Shown: positions 45,555-55,736 of the stretch, in pieces | Layout: every line of letters begins with the position of its first letter | Numbering within the stretch: position 1 is the first letter of the stretch | Assembly: GCA_016712415.1 (NCBI GenBank) | Contig: JADJRC010000010.1 | Coordinates: 62,001 to 126,000 of the forward strand | Direction of reading: 5' to 3' | DNA from: Lewinellaceae bacterium | Lineage (GTDB): Bacteria; Bacteroidota; Bacteroidia; Chitinophagales; Saprospiraceae | DNA: 64,000 nucleotides | Notes under the pieces: model-generated | Told to the model about the DNA's origin: nothing | Database searches by the model: none | What the model saw: only the letters and a program-made list of their open reading frames with translations | Position numbers and translations under genes: made by a program

Positions 45555-48500
45555 TCAATGGCTTACCACAACTTTTCCGCTTTGCACTTTCCCGTCTGCT
45601 TCCACATGGACAAAATAAACGCCGCTGGGTAGTGCTTCGGTTGATATCTGTTGTATTCCGGGCGCCAGCTGTTGCACGCTTACCAATTCGCCCATGGCGT
45701 TGAACATACGCATCCCGGCGGCTGTATCCGTAAAGAATCCAAAGTACTGCACCGCAGGATTGGGGAAAAGGATCAGGGCATTCTTTGTCGCGGCATTCGT
45801 GCCGGTATTCGACACGATTTTCAGCAGGTTGTTGTTGGTGATCACCGGGCTGTTAAAATCGAAATAGATAGCAGCCTGCTTGCTGATTTCCGTTCCTGGC
45901 GGCAATCCGGGATGGAGGTCAATGTCGAATTGTACAGAACCGATACTGCCGGCAAAATCGCTGGTCGAGTCGGGCAGGCCGATATTCGGGAATTTGAATA
46001 CCAGCACCTTGTTGTCGTTTTCCAGGGAAATATCGACATCATGCGAAGCGCTCATGTTCCGGATGGTCGACACGTTCAGCGCAACATCGAGCGTATCCCG
46101 CACCATGACAAAATCTGCCGGCGCATTGCCGGTATTCTGGAAAAATATCTGGTAGGTGATCGTATGGTCGATATTCCACCATATACTGCCGCCGTCGCGC
46201 GGATTGCCGTTGCGCGCCGGAAAAGCCAGTACGCTGTTCGGGTCGAATGAGCCCGTTACAGTATTGAACAGGGTGGCAATATTGTTGTCGGGTGTCGGAT
46301 CGCCGCTGGACGGCGAAACGGTAGCGCGGGTGATGAATTCCGTGCCGACAGGTGTGCTCGTTGGCGTTAAAAAATCCACTTGCAGCATTTCGCATCCTCC
46401 GGGTGTGATCGCGGGGAATCCGAAATTCGCGGTATTGTCCGGTATGCCGGCCGTTTCACTGTTCAGCGTAAAAGCGCCCGGATGCCTGGGAAATGCGGCC
46501 GTTGCAAGGCTGCCGAAAAAGTTGCCGAATGCCAGGTCCATGACGCCTGCGTTGGCGGTGGCGCCGTCGTTGCACACCTCATACCGCAGGGAGTAGGGGT
46601 AGCCGGGCTGTGCGGTGCGCAGCGCTTTTTGCCGGACGCGGTGGTCGGTGGCATTGGTGTTGTAAAAATGGAAATCCAGGCCGGAGGTGGTCGTATTGAT
46701 CACGGAGTTGACCGTATGAAAACCGCCGGGCGGGCAGGCGATGTCGGAAGGATCATAGTTCAACGCCTCGATGTCGAAGGCGCCGTTGGGCAGCTGTGCC
46801 GTGTAAACGCCATTCTGGTCGGTAAAATGCAGGGCGCCCGAAGGCATGGTGCGGATCAACTGGAATGGAATGCCCGTCGATCCGGTACAGCCCACAATAC
46901 CCAGGTCGTTGATCAGCGCACCTGTGGCAATCCCTGCGCAAAGCGAATTGAATTGTATGGTGTCGCTGCTCTGCAGGCAGATGTTGTCAAAATACGTCAC
47001 ACAAGCGCCTCCGGCCGTTACCGTAACGGAATAACACCCCTGGGTCAGGTTAAACAAGGCGGGGCCTGTTGCGCCCATATTCCATTCATACTGGGCGCCG
47101 GGTGTCGTTACATTGATGACCGCAGCCGATCCGTATCCGGTGGTGCAGTCAATGTCCTGCACAACCAATTCGGGTTCAAACCCTGCGACGTCTGGAACGT
47201 TTGCGGCGGTATAGCCATAACAATAGTTGGGCGCCGCGGTATAGGCATACAGGTTGTACGTTCCGCCTTTGATGTTTTGCAGACTTGAAATATCGGACGA
47301 AATAAAATTGTCGGGTCCGTAGGCATAAAAGTTATATGGCGGTATACCACCTGTGATGGAAACATTCAAGGCGCCGCCTGTTCCGTTTGTGCAATCGGCC
47401 GGATTTACATTATAGGAATGGTAACAGGGGGGGCTATCGGCGCGGCAATGTTCAGGCTGCCGGTGAGGGTGCAACCAAGTGCCGTGGTCACGGTAATGGT
47501 ATGCTGTCCCTGGCTCAGGGTATTGTTCCAGGCGTCTGTACTGCCATTGTCCCAAAGATAACTGGTGCCCTGATCATACTGCACCCAACAGGAGCCGACA
47601 CCATTGTTTCCGGCATAGCACTTGGGGGAATAATCGGACAGCCCCAGGACGGGAATGGAGACCATCGTCTGTCCGGACGAGTTACAGCCGTTGGCATCGG
47701 TGGCCGTTACGCCATAGTTGCCGCTTGACAGGTTACTCAGCCCCGGCCCTGTCTGGCCGTTGCTCCAGACGTAACTCACCGGCGCCGTGGCGCCTGCAAG
47801 CAGGGCGCCGGCCGTTCCGGTATTGCTGCCCGAACAAACCACACTTCCCGTCACAGTCAGTTTCTTTTTCAAGGTAGTGGTGGCGGCATTGGAGCAGCCG
47901 AGCGCATCCGTGATCGTGACACTGTAGTTGCCCTCCGGAAGGCTGCCGATGGTTTGCGTTGTCGCGCCGGTACTCCAGACATAGGTGAAAGGAGGGTAGT
48001 TACTGTTTATCATAGTGGCTTCCAGTACGCCGTTGGAAGGATTCTGGCAATCCGGCTCATCCAGAAACTGAACCCGGGCCTGGGGATAATAGGTAAATGG
48101 AGTGGTTTCAACCGTAAAAATACCCTCGGCCGAGCAGCCGGTCGCGTCCAGCACGGTGACGGAGTAATCGCCCGCTACCAGGCCTTGTACCGTCGAGCCT
48201 GTTTGCCCGGTACTCCAGGTGTAAGTGAACGGCGCAACGCCGCCAAGCGGATCGACGGTCAGCGATCCGGAATTGGCGTTACAAAAACTGCTGGGTCTCG
48301 AATCGGAGAGGTAAAGGTCGAATGCCTCGCTGTTCAGGATATGCGTGTGCTCCACCGTTGCACCGGTCGCATCGGTAAGCGTTGCGGTATAGGCGCCTTT
48401 GGGTATGTTCTTGAGGCTGAGTCCGGTAGCGCCGGTACTCCACTGATAGGTGAAAGGAGGGACGCCCCTTGTCGGTACGATCGTGAGTATGCCGTCGGCG

Positions 48501-48610
48501 GCATTGCACGTGCCGGGTCTTACGGGTGAGAAAAAGAACTGTTGGGCATCCAGCCGGACGCCGGTCATGACGAGGATGAGCAGGAAAAAGATTGTGTTTC
48601 GGTTCTTCAT
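45555..48610 (-). CDS. large SprB-repeat/T9SS surface protein (frameshifted)
   Basis: The repaired product has about 1018 residues. It has a signal peptide (MKNRNTIFFLLILVMTGVRL), tandem Ig/PKD-like SprB units (FTYQWSTGATGLSLKNIPKG, FTYTWSTGQTGSTVQGLVAG, FTYVWSTGATTQTIGSLPEG) at about residues 40-420, a conserved-repeat domain of the DUF11/DUF7619-like type at about residues 700-900, and a T9SS sorting tail. The frame changes in the 7-G run at 47427-47433; one G more restores PIAPPCYHSYNVNPAD. Probably an adhesin or gliding-related surface protein; the role is inferred. Confidence 0.8.
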
Positions 48611-48694
48611 AAAGAATGATTTTTGAAAGAACACGAATCCTTTTCCGGTCAGGTTGGGTAAGGGAGCGTATTTATTTTCTGCAGAACGTTGTTT

Positions 48695-51123
48695 TTACTC
48701 GCCTACTCTGCCTGCTTCGGCTTCAATACCGGTCTGGCGTTTGCGCGATTTGACGTTTTCGTTTCCGAACAGATAACCGACGCTCAGGCTGACGCGCCGG
48801 CTGTCCCAGCGCCCGCTGCCGTATGCCAGCAGTCCGTTGAAGTCGGAATAGCCGTCCCAGCCTGTTTCGTAAAAAACGTCGTTTACGTTGAGCCTGACAT
48901 TGAGCCTGTTCTGCATGAATTTGCGCTGCAACCCGAGGTCGAGGCTCCAGCTGGACTCATACAGAAACACCCCGCCCCACACCCCGGGGCCTGAGTAATA
49001 GCCCGAAACCTCGCCTTTAAATCCGAAGGGAAGGTCGAAAGTATGTTGCTGGTATATGCTGTAGGTAAATGCCTGCACATCCACGATACCGCCATCGCCG
49101 TAGTCGGCCTGGTTGTCGAGGTGTGAAGCGCCGGCGTTGAAGTAGGCGTTCCAGATTTTGGTAACCTGAACGGGAGCGCTGACGTTCAGACTGACGATCG
49201 TCTGATCTGCCAGGTTGGCCCAGGTAATGAACCCTGCCCGCGGGTCATTGTCGTCGGGTGCGATCAGGCGGGTGATCTGGTCGGTAGTGCGGCTGTAGGC
49301 GAGTTTGAAGTTGTAGCGGTAGGCCAGGGTGTAGCCCAGTTCCAGGTTGTTCACGATTTCCGGGCGCAGTTTGGGGTTGCCTTTTTCATAGGAAAGTTCG
49401 CTGATCTGGTTGTTAAAGGGGTTGAGTACGTTGTAATCCGGGCGGTTGATGCGCCGACCGCCGTTGAGTGCAAGCGCGTGTTTGGGCGCTATCTGCCAGG
49501 TGAGTCCAGCATTGGGAAACCAGCTCAGGTAATTCAGTTCTACCGGATCCTGTTGCAGTTCGGGCAGAAATGTCTGGAGGTCACCGGTGGCGTCGGTCTG
49601 TTCAGCCCGGAGTCCGGCGTAGAACTTCCATTTTTCTCCGAGCGAGCGGGCGTAACTGAAGTACCCGGCGTACACTTTTTCATCGTACCGGAACTTGTTG
49701 GACTTGCGGTCGTTCTGCACCGGGATGCCGTTTTCTTCCACATAAAAGAGAAAAGTATTGTTGGAAACCACCTTGCTCAGTTTTGCGCCAAATCCAACCG
49801 TACCGTCCCACAGTTTGTCTTCGAAATCTGCCTGTACAGAATAAATATCGATATCGGTCGGTGTGTCGAAGCGGTTGATGACCTCGGTAAGCAGCACCTG
49901 TTCGGCGGCGTCGTAGTATCGGTTGGGTTGGTATCGCTTGCTGCCGTTCCGGTAATTGCCGTAGTCGACATCCAGGTTAAGGCTGCGGTCTTTACCGTTG
50001 TCGAAGCGGTAATTGAGGTTGTATGTTTGCTGGCGCCGGTCGTTGTCGGCGGTGTTCCGGGCTACCAGTATGCTGTCGATCAGGTCGGGGGTATCGTCCT
50101 GGGCGAGGGTGATGCGGTTGAAGGAATTGTTGCCGGCATTGTTGACGTTGCCGCCTGCCAGAAAGCCCACGGTGTGTTTTTTTGACAGGAAAAAGTCTGC
50201 CCCGACGCGGTAGTTGTAGCTGCGCCAGTTGTTCTGGTGGTTGTTTATTTCCTCCTGCACCATATTATTCAGGTAGCTCAGGAAATTCATTTCATTGAAA
50301 CCGGCGCCATCTACCAGTCCGAGTGTTCCGAACGTGTTGAACCGTTTGTTGCGGTAATTGCCGCTGCCGGACAGGTTGGCGCGGTGGTAGCGGCCCTGGC
50401 TCACGGTGGTGTTCAACGAGCCGTTGGCGCCCAGGTTTTTGTCCTTTTCAGCCTGATATCGATGATACCCGCGTTGCCCTCCGCCTCGTACCGCGCACCC
50501 GGATTGGTGATGATCTCGATGCGGTCGATCTGTTCGGCAGGCAGGTTTTGCAGGTAGCTGGTGAGGTCCTGGCCGGTGAGCGGCAGTCGTTTGCCGTCCA
50601 CATACAGCAACACGCCGGAGCGGCCCAGCACATTGATGTTGTCGTTGTTGTCGACCGTTACGTTGGGCGCCTTGCGCAGCAGCGCAATCGCATCCGAGCC
50701 TGCGCTGTTGATAGTGCCGTCGACGTTGAAAATGGTGCGGTCGGGTTTGATCTCCACCATGACCCGTGCAGCGGTTACGGTAGCCTCCTCCAGGTTGATG
50801 GACCGGGCCGAAAAGGTGAGCACACCCAAGTCCAGTTGCTGATCGTCAGTCAGCCGGATGTCGGCCTGCTGCAGATCGTTCAGTCCGAGATAAAGCGCTT
50901 TGAGGTAATAATTTCCCGCACCAAGTCCGGTCAGGGTAAAGGCGCCCTGTTCATCGCTGTTGCCGGCCTTGTACAGGCTGCTGTCTGCCGGGTTGAACAA
51001 CGCTACGTTGGCAAAGGCGATTGATTCCCCTTCGGGGCCTTGCAGGCGTCCGTGTATAACAGCCGTCTGGGACTGGGCAGTGAAAAACGCCAGGAGTAGT
51101 GGAAGGGTGAGGGCTGCTCGCAT
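48695..51123 (-). CDS. TonB-dependent outer-membrane receptor-like protein (frameshifted)
   Basis: The repaired product has about 809 residues: signal peptide (MRAALTLPLLLAFFTAQSQT), carboxypeptidase-like regulatory domain (HGRLQGPEGESIAFANVALF), a plug (VDGKRLPLTGQDLTSYLQNL, IDRIEIITNPGARYEAEGNA), and an outer-membrane beta-barrel of the OMP_b-brl_3 type ending before residue 800. The frame changes at 50445-50448; one A more in the coding run gives LKKDKNLGANGS. No susD partner is adjacent; substrate is unknown. Confidence 0.85.
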
Positions 51124-51446
51124 GTTGGATGGTATGGAATGGTGCATTATTTCAAAGACCGAAAAGTAGGCGGACGCTGTCCGCAGGTCATATTTTTTCG
51201 ACCAAAAGGGCTGTGCACAAACTAAAAACAGGAAATCCAGGCTGCTGTACTGCCAAAATCAAAACAAGCGCCCGGGAGTGTGCAGGGAACGTGTCAATCT
51301 GCATATTGTTTAAACAAAGCCGGAATCAAAATTTATTTTGTTTTGTAACATTTACTGGGTTATTTGGCAGATTGAAATCCGCAATGATATGCCTCGTAAT
51401 CCATTGAGGGTGCGTAAACCGGAATTAACCTGAATAAAACTCCCCT

Positions 51447-52531
51447 ATGTTGAGATATTTGACCGTTTTTCTATTTGCCGCAATCTCCATATTTGCGTGC
51501 CGCAGAGCGACTTCCGACACCCGGCCCGTCATAGAAAACATATCCGAGTCGGTATATGCCTCGGGCAGGATTAAAAGCAAAAACCAGTACCAGGTTTATG
51601 CTGCAGCGGGAGGCCTGGTCCGGAAAATACTTGTCAACGAAGGCGATGTGGTCAAAAAAGGCGATCCCTTGTTTGTGATCGGGAACGAGACATCACAGTT
51701 GAATGTGGAGAACGCCAAACTGGCTGCTGATTTTGCCGACCGGAATACTACCGGCGACCGGCTGCGGGAATTGCAAGGGGCGATCCAGACGGCGGAAAGC
51801 AGGATGCTCAACGACTCCATACTGCTCGTCAGACAGCGCGGGCTTTGGGCGCAGCAGATCGGCTCAAAGGTTGAACTGGAGCAACGCGAACTGGCCTATA
51901 CCGCTTCTGTAAACAACTACGAGGCTGCCGTTTTCAGGTACCGGGACCTGGAGCAGCAACTTGAGTTCGCAGCCGCGCAAAGCAAAAAACTGCTCTCCAT
52001 CAGCCGGAATATTGCACAGGACTATGTCATACGCAGCCAAACGGACGGGCGCGTGTACAGTATTGCCAGGAAACGGGAGAAATTGTAGGTACCCAGAGCC
52101 CGCTGGCGGTGGTCGGCGATGCGGCGGATTTTGTGGCCGAACTTCAGGTCGACGAAAACGACATTGTGCGTATTCAAAAAGGTCAGCGCGTTTTACTTAC
52201 CTTGGACAGTTACAAAGGCCAGGTGTTCGAGGCTGTGGTGTCGCGGATCGACCCGATCATGAATGAGGTTTCCCGCACTTTTAGCATCGAGGCCGAATTC
52301 ACCGACAGGCCGCCGGTGCTTTACCCGAACCTGACCACAGAAGCCAATATCCTTATCAGAGTCAAGGAAAATGCCATGACCATCCCCCGCTCGTATCTGG
52401 TCGGCGACTCCCTGGTCATCATGGAAAACAAGGAGCCAAGGAAGGTCGTTACCGGATTGAAAGATTACCTGAAAGTAGAAATAACGGAGGGCCTGAATAA
52501 AGACGAGACTATACTTCAACCCAACCAATGA
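51447..52531 (+). CDS. periplasmic adaptor (HlyD/MacA-like) lipoprotein (frameshifted)
   Basis: The repaired product has about 361 residues. It begins with a lipobox (FAAISIFACRRA), has a biotinyl-lipoyl-like start (VYAAAGGLVRKILVNEGDVV), a helical hairpin, and a beta-barrel (FVAELQVDENDIVRIQKGQR). It links the inner-membrane ABC pump with the outside. The frame changes at 52071-52073; one A more gives ARKTGEIVGTQSPLAVVGD. It overlaps the permease gene by four bp (ATGA). Confidence 0.85.
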
Positions 52532-53787
52532 ACTACCTGCTCATCGCGGATATCGCAAAATCACTCTTGCTCGCGCGTTGGCGACAGTCGCTCGTGGCGG
52601 CAATCGGCGTCACGTTCAGCATCACCATGTTTATCGCCCTGCTGGGTTTTATGAACGGCCTGAACGATTTGCTGGACGGCCTGATCCTGAACCGGACGCC
52701 GCATGTCCGGCTTTTCAACGAAATCAAGCCCAGCCTTGAGCAGCCTGTCAATCTTTCGGACGAGTTCAAAGGTGGTTATAATTTTATCCGCTCCGTAAAA
52801 TCGAGCGGCAGCCGGCCCGAGATATACAACAGCGCCGCAATCATGCAAGCGATCAGCGCAGACCCCCGGGTACGCGGTTTCGCCCCCAAGATCACGTCCC
52901 CGGTTTTGTACAATGCCGGGACAATTGATATCACAGGCACGGTCAGCGGTATTGATGTGGTGGCAGAAAGCGACCTGTTTTTTTTCAAAGATTACGTCAC
53001 GGCGGGAGAGCCGCTCGACCTGAAAAATGTCGGCAACAGCATCGTGCTGGGCAAAGGTGTGGCAGACAAACTCCTGGCGGAAATCGGAGATGTCGTGCAG
53101 GTGACGACCTCAAAAGGCGGTCGCCTGCCCCTTAAGGTTGTGGGTTTTTTCCAGTCCGGCATCCAGGAGTTGGACAAGGTGCAGAGTTATGCCTCCATTT
53201 CAACCGCCCAGAAATTGCTCGGAAAACCGAACAATTACATAACCGATATCCAGGTCAAACTGACCGACCTTCAAATGGCGCCTGCCGTTGCCCGGGAGTA
53301 TGCGCAACGTTTTGGCGCCGATGCGGAGGATATCCAGACCGCCAATTCACAGTTTGAAACGGGCAGTTTCGTCCGCACCCTGATTTCCTACGTCGTAGGG
53401 ATAACCCTGTTGATCGTGGCCGGATTCGGCATATACAACATCCTCAACATGATGATCTATGAAAAAATGGACACGATCGCCATCTTGAAAGCCACCGGTT
53501 TTTCGGGCGGCGATGTCCGGAAGATATTTCTCGGCATTGCCCTGAGCATCGGCCTGCTGGGCGGCCTGCTGGGACTGGTGCTGGGGTTTTCACTTTCCTT
53601 GCTGATCGACCAGATTCCATTTAATACGGCGGCATTGCCCACGGTGAAAACCTATCCGGTAAACTACAACCCGTATTTTTACGTCATCGGGATCGTTTTT
53701 GCGCTCCTTACCACTTACCTGGCAGGCTATTTCCCGGCAAGAAAAGCGAGCAAAATAGATCCGGTCATTATCATACGGGGAAAATAG
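52528..53787 (+). CDS. FtsX-like ABC permease (LolC/E or MacB-like)
   Basis: The 419-residue membrane protein has one N-terminal helix (VAAIGVTFSITMFIALLGF), a large periplasmic MacB_PCD-like domain at residues about 50-260, and three C-terminal helices (LISYVVGITLLIVAGFGIYN, FLGIALSIGLLGGLLGLVLG, IGIVFALLTTYLAGYF). That topology is FtsX/MacB/LolC. It forms an ABC exporter with the following ATPase and the upstream adaptor. Confidence 0.88.
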   Translation: MNYLLIADIAKSLLLARWRQSLVAAIGVTFSITMFIALLGFMNGLNDLLDGLILNRTPHVRLFNEIKPSLEQPVNLSDEFKGGYNFIRSVKSSGSRPEIYNSAAIMQAISADPRVRGFAPKITSPVLYNAGTIDITGTVSGIDVVAESDLFFFKDYVTAGEPLDLKNVGNSIVLGKGVADKLLAEIGDVVQVTTSKGGRLPLKVVGFFQSGIQELDKVQSYASISTAQKLLGKPNNYITDIQVKLTDLQMAPAVAREYAQRFGADAEDIQTANSQFETGSFVRTLISYVVGITLLIVAGFGIYNILNMMIYEKMDTIAILKATGFSGGDVRKIFLGIALSIGLLGGLLGLVLGFSLSLLIDQIPFNTAALPTVKTYPVNYNPYFYVIGIVFALLTTYLAGYFPARKASKIDPVIIIRGK

Positions 53788-53789
53788 CC

Positions 53790-54473
53790 ATGGCACAGAC
53801 CGTACTTCAGTCCATCCACGTCAGCAAGTATTTCAGTGACCCGGTCAGGGTACAGGTACTCAAAGACCTCAGTTTTTCGATCGACAGGGGCGAGTTCGTA
53901 TCGGTTACCGGAAAATCCGGTTGCGGAAAATCCACCCTGCTGTATATCCTCTCCACGATGGATACCGATTATGAAGGCGATCTGCATATCGACAACGAAA
54001 GCATGCGGGGAAAAAGTGAAGCGCAACTGGCGCGAATCCGGAATGAAAAGATCGGTTTTGTATTTCAGTTTCACTACCTGCTGAATGAGTTTACCGTATT
54101 GAAAAACGTCATGCTGCCCGGACTGAAACTCCGGAAATACCCGGAGGACGAAGTAGAGCACCGCGCCATGGAGCGTTTGCGCGCACTTGACATCGACGGA
54201 CTGGCCCTGAAAAAAGCCAACCAGTTGTCCGGCGGCGAAAAACAGCGGGTGGCAATTGCCAGAGCGCTGATCAACGACCCGCTGATTATCATGGGCGACG
54301 AGCCGACGGGTAATCTGGACAAAAAAAACAGCGATATCGTGTTCGATATATTCCGGCGGCTTTCCATTGAATTCCGGCAGACGCTGCTTATTGTGACACA
54401 CGACCAGGGTTTTGCCGGCAATACCGACCGGGTTATCGAGATGGAAGACGGGCGGATCATTGCACCGGGGTAG
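53790..54473 (+). CDS. LolD/MacB-type ABC ATPase
   Basis: The 227-residue ATPase has Walker A GKSGCGKST, signature LSGGEKQRVAIARALI and Walker B LIIMGDEPTGNLD. It starts two bp after the permease. The LolD family name fits, but the adaptor suggests a MacAB-style exporter for a peptide, lipid or toxin; I leave the symbol empty. Confidence 0.9.
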   Translation: MAQTVLQSIHVSKYFSDPVRVQVLKDLSFSIDRGEFVSVTGKSGCGKSTLLYILSTMDTDYEGDLHIDNESMRGKSEAQLARIRNEKIGFVFQFHYLLNEFTVLKNVMLPGLKLRKYPEDEVEHRAMERLRALDIDGLALKKANQLSGGEKQRVAIARALINDPLIIMGDEPTGNLDKKNSDIVFDIFRRLSIEFRQTLLIVTHDQGFAGNTDRVIEMEDGRIIAPG

Positions 54474-54480
54474 TTATTTG

Positions 54481-54524
54481 CTCATACCTCCCGGTACCCC
54501 AAACATCCCGGCTATGGGTATGAG
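54481..54524. terminator. weak hairpin between convergent genes
   Basis: ctcatacc (54481-54488) pairs with ggtatgag (54517-54524). It lies between the ABC ATPase and the convergent cold-shock-domain gene. No clear U tail, so the terminator call is tentative. Confidence 0.3.
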
Positions 54525-54583
54525 CCGCCCAAAGAAGGCATAGTGAATATGCTGTGTTGAAGTGGGGCATGGAGCCCCAATCG

Positions 54584-55042
54584 CTACTTCACCAGTTTAA
54601 CGTTCACCGCGTTTGCGCCTTTAGGGCCCATTTCCACTTCAAAAGTCACGCGGTCATTTTCCCGGAGCGGGTCGGTGAGATTGTTGATGTGCACAAAGAC
54701 GCTGTCTTTTGTTTCCGCATCGATGATAAAGCCGTAGCCTTTTTCATCGTTGAAAAACTTGACCTGGCCCTGGCGTATGGTCTCTTCGGGCGAAGCATCC
54801 CTTGGCGATACGCCAAGAATGATATCTTCGGCCTTGAACTTTTTCTTTTTGGCAGGATCCGGCGGTGTAGACGTGAGGTGGCCGTTCTCATCTACATAAG
54901 AGAGCATCTCTTCAAAAGTCTTGACGCCGCCTTCGGCTTTTTCGACTTTGCGCTGCTCCCGGCGTTCCACTTTTTCCTGCTTTTTCTTTCTGCGTAGTTT
55001 TTCTTTTTCTTTTTTGTTAAACGAATCTTGCGATCTGGCCAT
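54584..55042 (-). CDS. cold-shock-domain protein with basic N-terminal extension
   Basis: The 152-residue protein has a lysine/arginine-rich helical N-terminus (residues 1-40, KEKEKLRRKKKQEKVERREQ) and a C-terminal cold-shock domain (GQVKFFNDEKGYGFIIDA, DSVFVHINNL), with both RNP motifs. It binds single-stranded RNA or DNA; Bacteroidota often carry such extended versions. It may act as an RNA chaperone. Confidence 0.92.
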   Translation of the reverse strand: MARSQDSFNKKEKEKLRRKKKQEKVERREQRKVEKAEGGVKTFEEMLSYVDENGHLTSTPPDPAKKKKFKAEDIILGVSPRDASPEETIRQGQVKFFNDEKGYGFIIDAETKDSVFVHINNLTDPLRENDRVTFEVEMGPKGANAVNVKLVK

Positions 55043-55253
55043 TTGTCAATTTTAGTTAAAAAAATCCCCCGTTCCGAATCAGGTTCCCGGCGCATGTGTC
55101 AAAATATCCGCCCAAACCTCCAATTTAACGGAGATTTACAAAGATACTGAAATTTGGGCGAATTGTTTTTGTTGTTGCGGCACCGCTCGCTGCAATACCG
55201 CACTTCGTCCCACACCTTTTCCCATTTTTTGCGCCAGGCAAAGGGCTTTCCGC

Positions 55254-55727
55254 ATGACCCGATTCTTACTGCTTTTCACTGCCTTGATTCAATTGGCGGC
55301 CTGTACATCCCCCAAACCCGTTTCAGAAATGACAGTTTATGCTATTCGTCTCAGCCCCGGCCAGGATATTAAAAAGGAACTGACCGCATTTGTCCGGGAA
55401 AAGAACCTGCACGCTGCATTTATCATCACCTGTGTGGGCAGCTTGCAGCAGGCCGTTTTGCGCCTCGCCAACCAGCCCAACGCGCTTACCCGTGTGGAAA
55501 AATTCGAGATTGTCTCGCTCACCGGTACGTTGTCGCCCGATGGCGCGCACCTGCACATCGCCTTGTCCGACAGTATCGGGACCACCATTGGCGGGCACCT
55601 GCTTGAGGGCAGCCTGATCTATACGACGGCAGAGATCGTCATCGGAGAGGCCGAGACACTGAGTTTTAAAAGGGAAACTGACCCGGCGACGACGTACAAG
55701 GAATTGAAAGTGTACAAAAGGGAGTAA
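55254..55727 (+). CDS. PPC/DUF296-domain lipoprotein
   Basis: The 157-residue protein has a lipobox (LIQLAACTSP), then a PPC-like domain (DUF296, known in plant AT-hook proteins) with GTLSPDGAHLHIALSD and IGGHLLEGSLIYTTAEIVI (the GGH motif). In bacteria its function is unknown. Export as a lipoprotein rules out a DNA-binding role for this copy. It converges with the next gene, 9 bp away. Confidence 0.85.
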   Translation: MTRFLLLFTALIQLAACTSPKPVSEMTVYAIRLSPGQDIKKELTAFVREKNLHAAFIITCVGSLQQAVLRLANQPNALTRVEKFEIVSLTGTLSPDGAHLHIALSDSIGTTIGGHLLEGSLIYTTAEIVIGEAETLSFKRETDPATTYKELKVYKRE

Positions 55728-55736
55728 TCCTGCCTG

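Noticed and set aside
52071..52531. Separate small gene after the adaptor, from 52109
   Set aside because: The sequence continues the adaptor beta-barrel in register once a base is restored; no independent start signal.
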